64,000 nt of DNA from Adiantum capillus-veneris. Lineage: Eukaryota > Streptophyta > Polypodiopsida > Polypodiales > Pteridaceae. The DNA is taken from the NCBI GenBank assembly GCA_014529385.2, contig CM043942.1, forward strand, positions 6,013,001 to 6,077,000, read 5' to 3'. The notes under the pieces are model-generated. The model was not told the DNA's origin, searched no databases, and worked only from the letters and a program-made list of their open reading frames with translations. Made by a program: the position numbers and the translations under genes. Shown in pieces: positions 43,309 to 53,870 of this stretch (positions are counted from its first letter, which is position 1; each line of letters begins with the position of its first letter).

Positions 43309-44225
43309 ACACTTTTGGTGTCCCGTAGGATTCTTGCCTGTGGTGTGTCTTAATCGAGCCTTGGAAAATTTAAGCAAGACCCGATCATTTTCTTTTAAGG
43401 TTTGGGCTCTTCTGTGCTTATCAGCAGCAGCCTTTTGCCTTTGCTGTGAGATAGAGATAGCATCCTTAATCTTTTGGAAAGATTCTTGTAGGTCTCGGCT
43501 ATACTCATCTGCAACGAAGATCTTTCCATGTAATTTAAGTAGCAGGGGACTTTTGGATCTTCCCTCAATTACCTCGAAAGGTGCTTTGCCCATGGAAGTA
43601 TGTACATTGTTATTGTAGGCATACTCCACTAAGGGTAATTACTTCTCCCATTGAGACCTTTGATCTACTTCCGTTACATAGGCTTTTAGTAGATCAAGAA
43701 TTGTTAGGTTAGCTATTTCACTTTGGCCATTCGTTTGCGGGTGATAGGCCAAAGAGAAGTTTAGCCTTGTCCCTAAATTCTCAAAGAGACCCTTCCAAAA
43801 ATTACTGGTCATTCTAGGATCTCTATTCGACACTATGGACATCGGCAAGCCATGGTACTTGAAGATTTGTGATATGAAGAGGGTTGCCATTTGATGGGCT
43901 TTGATAATGACAGGTATAAAATGAGCTTGTTTACTCATGTTCCCGTATTCCCATGGATAGACTTAAGCAATCCAAAGATAAAATCCATGGATATGCTCTC
44001 CCATGGTGAATTAGGGATTGGCAAAGGTTGAAGCAATCCAGGTTGCTTTCATCTATCAAAATTTGTCTTTTGGCATACCACACATTTAGAAACATACTCT
44101 TGTATGTTTGCTTTCATGGCAGGCCAATAGAAATATGTTTCTATCCCTTTTAGGGTAGACTGAATCCCTCTATGCCCCGCATAAGGAGGAGTATGAGATT
44201 CATACATTACTTTCTCACACATAGT
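43309..44225 (-). pseudogene. Chromovirus E integrase
   Basis: Pieces at 43629-43309 and 43938-43639 carry the integrase core (S-N-R-D-P-R-M-T, with Asn-Arg-Asp where intact copies have Asp-Arg-Asp, and G-Q-S-E-I-A-N) and the C-terminal region (L-L-K-F-S-K-A-R-L-R). The zinc unit is decayed near 44050-44225. The C-terminal end is cut by the insertion at 43142-43308. Confidence 0.8.
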
Positions 44226-45868
44226 GAGTTAGTAACGCAGAAGATAACCATCTTGTAAAGTAAATGGTTCCTCTTTCTTCCCTAATGCAAGGGCTGAAAT
44301 CACATCTCTAAAATCGGGATCAATAGCATACTCATCTATCATAGATGATAGATCATTGTGAGTTGCTATGGAAATCGCATTCACTCTCGGCCGTCTTGAG
44401 AGTGCATCAGCTACTTGATTATGCTTGCCAACAATGTGAGCAATATGAAAATGAAATTGTGAAAGGAAATTTTCCCACCTCATTTGTTTGTCGGAGAGCT
44501 TGGTCTGTGTCATGAAGTACTTAAGGCTTTGGTGATCCATCCGCAGGATGAAAGGAGTCCCCAGTAAATATTGCTTCCACGAGTAAGGCCTGTAGAATTG
44601 CGAGGAGTTCCTTTTCATATATGCCTAGAGCTCAGGGTGGAGCCTTTGAATTTCATAGGCTATGGCGTGCCCTTCTTGGAGGAAAACAGCTCCAAGACAA
44701 TCACCACAAGCGTCAGATTGGACCTCAAATGGCTTTGAGAGATCTGGCAGTGTAAGCACAGGTTGAGAGATAAACTTTTCTTTAAGATTTTCGAAAGCAT
44801 TGTCCTCCTTGGCAGCCCATGTATATCTAATGGTTTTCTTTGTTAGGTCATGTAATGGTCCTGCTATTAGTGAGAACTTTTCTATGAAGCGTCTATAGTA
44901 TGCACACATACTTATAAAGCTTCTTAGTTCATGAAGATTCCTTGGATTAGGCCATCCTTTTATTACCTCTAGCTTTGATGGATCCATTTGGATGCCATCT
45001 TGAGAGATAATGTGACCTAAATATTGAATCTCTTGTAAGAAAAACTCACTTTCCTTTCGATTAATATAAAGTTTATTCTCTCGTAAGACTTGAAATATTA
45101 CCTGGAGGTGTTGCTTGTGTTCATCTAGTGAATTAGAGTAGATGATAATATAATCAAAGAACACTCCAGTAAAGGTTTAGTGAGGCCTGAATAGCTTCTC
45201 CATCAAGTGGTTGAATGTGGCTGGTGCATTGGTTAAGCCAAAAGACATGACAATGTATTTGTAAAGACCAAACATAGTGCAAAATGCGGTCTTTACAATG
45301 TCTTGATCAACTATCCTTATTTGATAGTAGCCACTTTTTAGGTTAAAATTACTGAAGTAGGTCAACCCTTGCAGCTTATCAAATAGGTCTTCTACCCGTG
45401 GAACGAGAAACCTAATTTTGATAGTGATCCTATTTAGTGCTATATAGTCGACACACATACAATATGTGCCGTCTTTCTTTTGCACTAATAACACGAGTGA
45501 GAAAAATGGAGATGAGCTAGGCCTAACCATGCCCTTCTCAACTAACTCATGCACTTGCCGCATAATCTCCTCTTGTTCATCTTGAGAAACTCTATAAGGA
45601 GGTTTATTAGGCGATGGTCATCATTGTCTCATTTAGCAGGTAGTTCACAAGGGATGTCGTCAATAAAAACATCTTGAAATCCCTTGAGAAAATTGGACAA
45701 CTCTAGTTCTTTGTAATTGTTTATAGTTTCTTTTGCTAAAGCATTAGGTTCATTTTGAGAATATTTAACAAAAATCATGTACACGGAAATAGAGCTCTTT
45801 ATTGACTTATTGAAAGATTGAGTATGTACAATGGGTACGGTGTTACCCAACTCCTTAGCATCTATGTA
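44226..45868 (-). pseudogene. Chromovirus E reverse transcriptase and RNase H
   Basis: RT fingers and palm are at 45563-45177 (K-D-G-T-Y-C-M-C-V-D-Y and M-S-F-G-L-T-N-A-P-A-T-F). The catalytic region at 45164-44625 reads V-F-F-D-Y-I-I, so the second active-site Asp is Tyr. RNase H (S-D-A-C-G-D-C-L-G-A, M-D-H-Q-S-L and D-A-L-S-R-R) ends at 44229. The piece 45850-45629 is the protease-RT linker, next to the insertion point of C. Frameshifts near 45170, 44620 and 45600 disrupt it. Confidence 0.84.
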
Positions 45869-47538
45869 TATAATGGAAATCGCCTATGAACTTTGGAAGT
45901 AGAGGAATTAGGAAATTAGGTGAAGCACTTTTAAGAGATTACTTTGTGAGCATAGCGGGTGAACTTAGTTGATGGTAGCAACATAAACATGGTACTTAGT
46001 TAACTTGGCATGAACAATACTTTTTCAAGAGAGAGAGACTTTAGAGAACATGACAATAGTTGAGGACTGGATTCATATGGAGCCGGTCCCCCCTCCAATA
46101 GGCATTTGTATTATCGTTTCTCCCATCAAGAGAGACTTGGTACAATACAATCTTTGTGTTCCTTGTGACCAAGGTGATGCAATGAAGATGGAAAGCATCA
46201 TGCATCAAAAACATAACATAAACTTGAAGAAAGCAGTAACTATCCCAAGTCTCAGTCCCAAGGCCTCAAACACCTTCGAAGGTGGAGAGAGCTAGCGGGG
46301 AATGAGGATAGGGAAGAGGAAGAAGAAACATTCGATAGGAGAAAGAAGTAGTTCCTCACTTATCATTACTCTTCTTGCTAGCATACATAATAGCATAGTA
46401 ATGGAGATGGAGAAGATGGCAAGCTTAAGAATTGAAGCATGGATCTTGGTTTGATTTGCATTCCATAGCCAAGAGTGTTGGTGTAGGCTTTCATCTCACA
46501 AGCTTGGAGAAGGAGGTGGTGTTCCTCAACTTTCACCAAGTGAGAATGGTCTCCCAAATGAGTGTGTGTGATGGTGTATATCCCCCTAGCACCCCCCCTC
46601 CTTGCTTTGGGCGAGTTGTGACCCTGCTGCATGTTGCAAGCTCATTGGACCCCTCTCCCCCTAGCCAATCACATGCAGCATGCAGTCAAGTACATGGGTA
46701 GTCTTTTGACAAGTGTCCTCCTTACCCCTTAGAGAGAGAGACCTTGAAAATATCTAGATATTTGTTAGATGGAATTAGAAGCTCATTGGACCCCTCTTTA
46801 GCCCAACCAATAGCATTCAAGCACCCATGTGGTTAAGCTTAGTGAGAGTCTGACATGTGTCCCATGTGCTCTTTTAGAACTCCCATAACGTTGTGAGATG
46901 TTTATGCATAAGAAGTTTCTCAAGAAACTTTCTCATTAAGTGAGTAGGTTCTCTTTTTGACTCAAGCATCTTACCCCCCATGCATAGGAAGCTTCTCAAG
47001 CAACTTCCTCATTAAATGTGACAAGTACCTCAAGTACCTTAGTCATCAAGCATGACAATCACCTTAGGTGGAGTTCCCACCTCAAGCATAGCGCTAGCTT
47101 GCCTAAGTTTAGGTCGGGTTCCCACCTCAAGCACATCCCTAGCTTGCCTAAGTTTAGGTCGGGTTCCCACCTCAAGCACAACCCTAGATTGCCTAAATTT
47201 AGGTCGGGTTCCCACCTCAAGCACAACCCTAGCTTGCTTAAGGTTCCCACCTCAAGCACATCCATAGCTTGCCGAAGGACAAAAGGACTTTTAACACTAA
47301 CCATTGGAGGTCTTTAATGAAGCTAACCCTAAGGTCTTTTAAGCTTCATTAGTTAACCTTGCTCTTTGAAATACCATCTCTCATTTGGGCCCCTTTACCA
47401 TTGGCCCCGTGTTGAGATAGATCCATAAGCACATGTCTAATATTATAACCCTTGTTCCTGTTTATTCTCCCATATTAAATGATCAGTTTAATATGAGAAA
47501 ATCATTTGGGTTGGTTAGATATTAGATATTTGATGACA
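45869..47538 (-). repeat. 3' LTR of element C (1670 bp)
   Basis: Its plus-strand start is TATAATGG where the partner has TGTAATGG, a mutation of the terminal TG. It ends GATGACA. It contains a 45-bp minisatellite at about 47071-47255. Confidence 0.91.
47071..47255. repeat. 45-bp minisatellite in 3' LTR C
   Basis: GGGTTCCCACCTCAAGCAC recurs at 45-bp spacing (47071, 47116, 47161, 47206) plus one shorter step near 47243. The partner LTR has one unit fewer (52736, 52781, 52826 and a shorter step), which accounts for nearly all of the 47-bp length difference. Confidence 0.9.
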
Positions 47539-47551
47539 TTACCTCTCTCTT
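47539..47551 (-). other. Polypurine tract of element C
   Basis: AAGAGAGAGGTAA on the minus strand, directly before the 3' LTR; near-identical tracts occur in H and F. Confidence 0.8.
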
Positions 47552-47895
47552 GAAATCATAGTCGTCCTCGACTATGAGGTAAAAGAAATAAAGTCATAGT
47601 CATTAGTCAATTTGTCTTAGCGGGTAGAGGATCCCTTTTTACCCTACGACATCATTCCAAGATGGATGACTAATCCATTTGGTGCTTGGGAGACATAACT
47701 GCCGCAAGCATGTCTGCTCTTTAGTCCATTTCATCCTCCCAAGTAGAGTGAAAAATTCTACATGGTGTTTGAGAGACGTCGTCATCCCAAACATGATTCT
47801 TAGTATGCATACTACTTAAATTTGTGCACAATAAAGAGAGAATTAGTCTTATAAGACAAAAGCATTGATCATTTAAAAGAAACATGTAAATTTGG
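47552..47895 (-). other. Element C 3' untranslated region
   Basis: Non-coding sequence between the pol stop and the polypurine tract, conserved among C, E, F and H. Confidence 0.7.
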
Positions 47896-49851
47896 TTACT
47901 CTAATGTAGCATTGTAACCATTGACAAGGTTCATACTATCCTTAAACTGGATTCCTTGCATCCATCTAGCATCTTCAAAAGGATAATTTTTAAACTTAAT
48001 AAGATACCATTGGATAATCTTACCATGTCGTAGTACCTTGTCTTCATGCTGAAGGATAGCTTCGGGTTGTAGTACCTCTTCTTGATCTTCGATTTCGGGA
48101 GGGTCTTCAATAATTGGTTCATTTGGAGGCTCTCCTTTGTAGGGCTTGAGTAGCCTCACATGAAAATCATTGTGTATGAGCCAATGGTTAGGTAACTTGA
48201 GTTGATAAGCGACCTCATTAATTGGCTTCAAAATTTGAAAAGGACCATAGTATCTTTTTGCTAGTTTGGCATAATACTTTTGATGGCCCGTAGGGTTTTT
48301 GCCCATCGTTTGTCTCAATCGAGCCTTAGGAAACTTAAGTAAGACCCAATCATTTTCTTTGAACGTTAAGGCCCTTCTATGCTTGTTAGCAGAAGCTTTT
48401 TGCCTTAGTTGGGAGACGAATATAGCCTCCTTAATCTTTTGAAAAGATGTTTGCAGGTCACGGCTATACTCATCGGCAACGAAGATCTTCCCATGTACTT
48501 TGAGTAGCAAGGGACTTTTAGGTCTTCCTTCTATGATTTCAAAAGGTTCTTTTTTCGTAGAAGTATGGATAGTATTACTATACGCATACTCTACAAGAGG
48601 TAAGTACTTTTCCCATTGTGAGCGTTGATCTACTTCTGTGACATAGGTCTTTAGTAGATCAAGAATCATAAGGTTGGCTATCTCACTTTGGCCATCCGTT
48701 TGTGGGTGATAGGCCGAAGAGAAATTTAATCTTGTACCTAGATTTTTGAAGAAACCTTTCCAAAAATTAGTGGTCATTCTAGGATCTCTATCTGACACGA
48801 TGGACATTGGCAATCCATGGTGTTTGAAAATCTGTGATATGAAGAGAGTTTCCATTTGGTGTGCCTTAATAGTCTTCTTGACAGGGATAAAGTGTGCTTG
48901 CTTGCTAAACCTGTCGACTATTGTCCATATTCCCGTATTCCCATGGATAGATTTTGGTAATCCAAAGATAAAATCCATGGATATACTCTCCCATGGTGAA
49001 TTAGGAATTGGCAATGGCTGGAGCAATCCAGGTTGCTTCCCTCTATCATACTTGGTCTTTTGGCATACTATACATTTTGAAACATACTCTTGTATGTCCA
49101 CTTTCATGGTAGGCCAATAAAAGTACGTCTGTACTCCTCGAAGAGTAGGTTGAATGCCTCTATGCACCGCATAGGGAGGAGCATGGGATTCATACATGAA
49201 TTTCTCACGAAGGGAGTAGGTAACACATAGCCTATTGCCATGGAGAAGATAACCATCCTGCAAGGTGAATGGTTCCTCGTTTTTCCCCAAAGCAAGGGAT
49301 GACATTATGTCTTTAAAGTCACGGTCAGTAGCATACTCATCTATCATACGGCCAGACTCATTAGCATATATATATATATATATATGCTTTCCCCTGTAGG
49401 TGAAGTAGATTCTCCTTTCAGGGAACTTCATGTTGGTAGCCATGCGGCTGAACCATGGTATCCCTAGGATAACATCCTCATGTTGGAGAGGAGAGATGAA
49501 GAAGTCTTCTTTGTCGACATAGATTTGGACATGAAGCCTCAACTTCCCAATCAAGGGAGTGACGGAGGCTTGTTGTCCCTTGAAAGAGGCATTGGCCGTT
49601 ATAGCATCTCCCATCTCAAAAGCTTGAATTCCCAACTTGGTGGCCAACTCCATTGATATGAAGTTGAGAGCAGAACCAGGGTCAAACAAGATGAAAGCAT
49701 CATGCTCCCTTAACTTCTCCCAAGCATAGGAGAGAGGTGATCCTTTGCAATGAGTATCCTCTTTTGGAGCTTCGATAGTGAAAACTCTAGGAGTCTCATT
49801 GCGAGAATTTCTTTTGGGGCAAGAATGATAGCCATGTCCTTGCTCCCCCAA
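47896..49851 (-). CDS. Element C protease-integrase-chromodomain ORF (651 codons, RT/RNase H deleted)
   Basis: The frame is fully open. It starts in the gag zinc knuckle (G-E-Q-G-H-G-Y-H-S-C). A retropepsin follows with I-L-F-D-P-G-S (Asp at residue 57) and V-I-L-G-I-P-W. Near residue 155 a TA microsatellite (about 49364-49386) marks an in-frame junction to the sequence just before integrase. The integrase has an H2C2 unit (about 225-270), D near 290 (S-M-D-F-I-F-G), D near 352 (V-S-D-R-D-P-R) and E near 388 (G-Q-S-E-I-A). The tail at about 598-635 (W-Y-L-I-K-F-K-N-Y-P-F) resembles a chromodomain, which in chromoviruses guides integration to chromatin. The start Met is internal to gag-pol; a gag-pol fusion is the likely native state. 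Confidence 0.88.
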   Translation of the reverse strand: MGEQGHGYHSCPKRNSRNETPRVFTIEAPKEDTHCKGSPLSYAWEKLREHDAFILFDPGSALNFISMELATKLGIQAFEMGDAITANASFKGQQASVTPLIGKLRLHVQIYVDKEDFFISPLQHEDVILGIPWFSRMATNMKFPERRIYFTYRGKHIYIYIYANESGRMIDEYATDRDFKDIMSSLALGKNEEPFTLQDGYLLHGNRLCVTYSLREKFMYESHAPPYAVHRGIQPTLRGVQTYFYWPTMKVDIQEYVSKCIVCQKTKYDRGKQPGLLQPLPIPNSPWESISMDFIFGLPKSIHGNTGIWTIVDRFSKQAHFIPVKKTIKAHQMETLFISQIFKHHGLPMSIVSDRDPRMTTNFWKGFFKNLGTRLNFSSAYHPQTDGQSEIANLMILDLLKTYVTEVDQRSQWEKYLPLVEYAYSNTIHTSTKKEPFEIIEGRPKSPLLLKVHGKIFVADEYSRDLQTSFQKIKEAIFVSQLRQKASANKHRRALTFKENDWVLLKFPKARLRQTMGKNPTGHQKYYAKLAKRYYGPFQILKPINEVAYQLKLPNHWLIHNDFHVRLLKPYKGEPPNEPIIEDPPEIEDQEEVLQPEAILQHEDKVLRHGKIIQWYLIKFKNYPFEDARWMQGIQFKDSMNLVNGYNATLE

Positions 49852-51163
49852 TTAAAACATTTGTGCTTGCGAAAAGTTTCTTCAGGAGAGAGTTTATTTT
49901 TACCTTTGTAAACTCCTTTCTCCTTGGACCGGTTGTTGGAATGGCCGTGGGAAAATTTTGGGCATTAATTTTTCCCTTTGCATCACTTTTGTCTTTATTT
50001 TCCATGGGTTTGACATTCTGTCTAACCCCTTGTTGGAAATTGATGCGTGAAGCAACCATGGTATGGTGGATTACTTTGCTGATAGAGTCAGGCCGTTGAC
50101 AGTTGACATACTCGGCCATCTCTTCAGGTAATCCCGCACAGAATTGTTGTTTTTGCTCAGCAAAGTCTATCTTTTGAAAGATAGTATCCTTGAGATGTAA
50201 ATCCTAAAACTTGTCCACATATTTAAGGATAGACTCATGAGAGAGAAGCCTTAAACTCCGCCATTCGGTGAGCACTTTGTCCTTTGCATCACTTGTAAGG
50301 AATTGCTTCATGATGGAAACTCGTAGAGTTTTTCCTATCTTTGGTGCTTCACCATTGCCTCGAAGGCTAGCCCACCATTGACGAGACGATTTTTGGAAGT
50401 GCATAGCTACATGGTGTAGCTTGGAGGACTCCATAAAGCCCTCGTCTCCAAAGGCTGCATCAAATTGTTGGATGAAGGCCAATACTTTGTCAGTAGCACC
50501 AAAGGTGCCATCATAGGTGAGAAAAGAGATACTCTTTCCTCCCTCTTTGAAATTCTTGAGATTTTGTGACCTTCGCCATGCAGGGTAAGATTTACGATGT
50601 CCTCCCCTCTTGTATTCTCTAGGAGAATAGCCATAGCTTTCATCGGTAGAGGAGGAAGGTGAAGAAGAAGGAGAAGAGGGTGACCTCTTTCTTGCCCTTT
50701 TCTTCCTTGGTTTCCTCTCTTCCCTTTTGGAGTGATGAGGAGAAGGACTATGGGTTAACCGTTTCCTCTTGGGAGGAGTTGGTGATCGTTTAGTCCTCCT
50801 TCGTGGAGCCACATCTCCGGAGGAATTTAGGGATTCATTGCTTTCTTGATCTTTGGATTCCTCCTCTTGTATGGGAGAGAGTCTTTTTTTGGGGGTCTCT
50901 TTAAGAGGCCTTGTAAGCTCTCTCTCCTCTTGGAGGGGAAAGGAAATCCCATAAGCACGAAGTTGTTGAGTAAATTTGGCTTGCAAAGTGGGGTTGCCCA
51001 TAGCTTGTTGTAACCTAGTGACAAGATAATTAACAAACATGGGAGCATCATCATTGGCACCTTCATGTGCAAAATCAAAGTTATCAATGTTCATTCTCCT
51101 CTCTTGATTATTGTCAACCATGCTAATCAAACTTATGTGTTTACTTAGTGTATGCTTTGGCAA
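49796..51163 (-). pseudogene. Element C gag with one nonsense codon
   Basis: A 319-codon open part (51163-50204) and its in-frame continuation (50119 to about 49860) are separated by a TAG at about 50204-50206, where copy E has TGG. The N-terminal half is an Arg/Ser/Pro-rich basic region. The capsid-like domain follows (F-I-Q-Q-F-D-A-A-F, S-R-Q-W-W-A-S-L, L-T-E-W-R-S-L). A second defect at the zinc knuckle near 49850 puts the pol part in another frame. Confidence 0.87.
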
Positions 51164-51520
51164 TTCAAAACCTTAGTTGCTACTCCTCTTAGCCTTTGAA
51201 AATAGGCACTTAAGTATCTACACCCACTGCTCAAATTGGTTAATTATAGAGAGTAGTGGAGTGTGTCTAATAGGAAAAGTTGTTGAGGAATAGCTCCTTT
51301 CGGACTTCTTATGGCTCAATAATGGTAAAGCCGTAGGAAACTCTAAAAAGACTCCATCATTAAGTCCAAAGCTCCCGAGGTGTGAACCATATCCCACATA
51401 GTGGGCTCAACAAAACTGATAATAGATCCCAGTTCCACTTACCCTAATATAAATAAGAAAATCAACCATTAATAGGCTACTTAAGGACCTCTCTTCTTAA
51501 GCAAGAAAAGAGAAACCAAA
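51164..51520 (-). other. Element C leader
   Basis: Non-coding, between the primer site and gag. Homologous to 27350-27510 and 55080-55466. Nothing else stands out. Confidence 0.7.
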
Positions 51521-51533
51521 TGCTCTGATACCA
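51521..51533 (-). other. Primer binding site of element C (initiator tRNA-Met)
   Basis: TGGTATCAGAGCA on the minus strand matches the complement of the initiator tRNA-Met 3' end at its first 12 bases, the usual primer of plant chromoviruses. It is one base from the LTR. Confidence 0.9.
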
Positions 51534-51534
51534 A

Positions 51535-53157
51535 TGTAATGGAAATTGCCTATGAGCTTTGGAAGTAGCGGAATTAGGAAATTAGGTGAAGCACTTTTAA
51601 GAGATTACTTTGTGAGCATAGTGGGTGAACTTAGTTGATGGTAGCAACATAAACATGGTACTTAGTTAACTTGGCATGAACAATACTTTTTGCAAGAGAG
51701 AGAGAGAGAGTTTAGAGAACATGACAATAGTTGAGGACCGGATTCATATAGAGCCGGTCCCCCCTCCAATAGGCATTTGTATTATCGTTTCTCCCATCAA
51801 GAGAGACTTGGTACAATACAATCTTTATGTTCCTTGTGACCTAGGTGATGCAATGAAGATGGAAATCCTCATGCATCACAAACATAACATAAACTTGAAG
51901 AAAGCAGTAACTATCCCAAGCCTCATTCCCAAGGCCTCAAACACCTTCGAAGGTGGAGAGAGCTAGCGGGGAATGAGGATAGGGAAGAGGAAGAAGAAAC
52001 ATTCGATAGGAGAAAGAAGTAGTTCCTTACTTATCTTACTCTTCTTGCTAGCATACATAATAGCATAGTAATGGAGATGGAGAAGATGGCAAGATTAAGA
52101 GAAGCATGGCTCTTGGTTGGATTTGCATTCCATAGCCAAAAGTGTTGGTGTAGGCTTTCACTCTCACAAGCTTGGAGAAGGAGGTGGTGTTCCTCAACTT
52201 TCACCAAGTGAGAATGGTCTCCCAAATGAGTGTGTGTGATGGTGTATATCCCCCTAACACCCCCCCTCCTTGCTTTGGGCGAGTTGTGACCTTGCTGCAT
52301 GTTGCAAGCTCATTGGACCCCTCTCCCCCTAGCCAATCACATGCAGCATGCAGCCAAATACATGGGTAGTCTTTTGACAAGTGTCCTCCTTACCCCTTAG
52401 AGAGAGAGAGCTTGAAAATATCTAGATATTTGTTAGATGGAAGTAGAAGCTCATTGGACCCCTCTTTAGCCCAACCAATAGCATTCAAGCACCCATGTGG
52501 TTGAGCTTAGTGAGAGTCTGACATGTGTCCCATGTGCTCATTTAGAACTCCCATAACTTTGAGATTTTTATGCAAAGAAAGTTTCTCAAGCAACTTCCTC
52601 ATTAAGTGAGTAGGTTCTCTTTTTGACTCAAGCATCTTACCCCCCATGCATAGGAAGATTCTCAAGCAACTTCCTCATTAAATGTGACACGTACCTCAAG
52701 TAACTTAGTCATCAAGCATGACAAGCACCTTAGGTGGAGTTCCCACCTCAAGCACAACGCTAGCTTGCCTAAGTTTAGGTGGGGTTCCCACCTCACGCAC
52801 AGCCCTAGCTTGCCTAAGTTTAGGTCGGGTTCCCACATCAAGCCCAACCCTAGCTTGCTTAAGGTTCCCACCTCAAGCACAACCCTAGCTTGCCTAAGGT
52901 CAAAAGGACTTTTAACACTAACCATTGGAGGTCTTTAATGAAGCTAACCCTAAGGTCTTTTAAGCTTCATTAGTTAACCTTGCTCTTTGACAGACCATCT
53001 CTCATTTGGGCCCTTTACCATTGGCCTCGTGTTGAGATAGATCCGTAAGCACATGTCTATATTCTAACCCTTGTTCCCGTTTATTATCCCATGTTAAATG
53101 ATCAGTTTAATATGAGCAAATCATTTGGGTTGGTTAAATATTAGATATTTGATGACA
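51535..53157 (-). repeat. 5' LTR of element C (1623 bp)
   Basis: TGTAATGG...GATGACA on the plus strand. Partner of 45869-47538. Very similar to it apart from the minisatellite copy number and scattered substitutions. Confidence 0.91.
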
Positions 53158-53870
53158 ATGTACATATCTTTTTCCCTGAACCTAAAGTAGATTTTCGTTT
53201 CAGGGAATTTAACATTGGCAGCCATGCGATATAACCATGGTGCCCCTAGGATTACATCCTCGTGCTTGAGAGGAGAGATGAAGAAGTCCTCTTTGTCCAC
53301 ATAGCCTTGGACATGGAGCCTCAGTTTTTTGATTAAGGGAGTGACTGAAGCTTCTTACTATTTTAAAGCACCATCAGCGGGAAGGACATATCCCATCTTA
53401 TAGGCTTGGATGCCTAGCTTGGTGGCCAACTCTGTGGATATGAAATTGTGAGTAGAACCAGGGTCAAAGAGAATAAAAGCATCATGTTCTCTTACCTTTT
53501 CCCAAGCTGGCATAGAGGAGATCATTTGTGGTGAGTTTCTCTTCTTGGATTTTGACCAAGGTAGCTCTAGGAGGCTCATGGTGGATGTTCTTTTGGGGGC
53601 AAGCACGATACACATGCCCTTGCTTGCCGCATTCGAAAAGAGAGATTTTGTTTTTTGCCTTTGTAAACTCCCTTCTCCTTAGCTTTGTTTTTATTGGAAT
53701 TTCCCTTAGGAGACTTTTGGACATTGTCCTTCCCCTTAGGCTCATTGGAACCCTTGTTTTCCGTGGGCTTAAGATTTCTCTTAGCCCCTTGTTGGAAATT
53801 GATTCGTGAAGCCACCATGGTATGGTGTATGGCCGTAGATATGGTGCATGGCCTTTGGGAGTTGACATAC
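53158..53870 (-). pseudogene. Chromovirus E protease
   Basis: Contains I-L-F-D-P-G-S-T-H-N-F-I-S near 53447-53490 and a zinc-knuckle half C-G-K-Q-G-H-V-Y-R-A-C near 53600-53635. Frames shift near 53500 and 53600 and a TAG is present near 53357. It continues pol of E from 45868 across the inserted element C. Confidence 0.82.

Larger units (their letters stand above)
45869..53157 (-). mobile_element. Chromovirus C: complete LTR element lacking RT and RNase H (7.3 kb)
   Basis: The LTRs at 45869-47538 and 51535-53157 are flanked by the 5-bp duplication ATGTA (45864-45868 and 53158-53162). The primer site complements initiator tRNA-Met. The internal region of 4.0 kb encodes gag, then protease joined directly to integrase plus a chromodomain-like tail. 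RT and RNase H are absent. It is inserted in the protease-RT junction of E. Being without RT it can only have moved, if at all after the deletion, with enzymes supplied by another copy. Confidence 0.93.

Noticed and set aside
47071-47255. Regularly spaced direct repeats considered as a CRISPR array
   Set aside because: The spacing is a contiguous minisatellite inside a plant LTR with no unique spacers.
47039-47304. Repeat protein with L-E-V-G-T-R-P-K units
   Set aside because: It is the translation of the 45-bp LTR minisatellite (15 codons per unit), not a gene.
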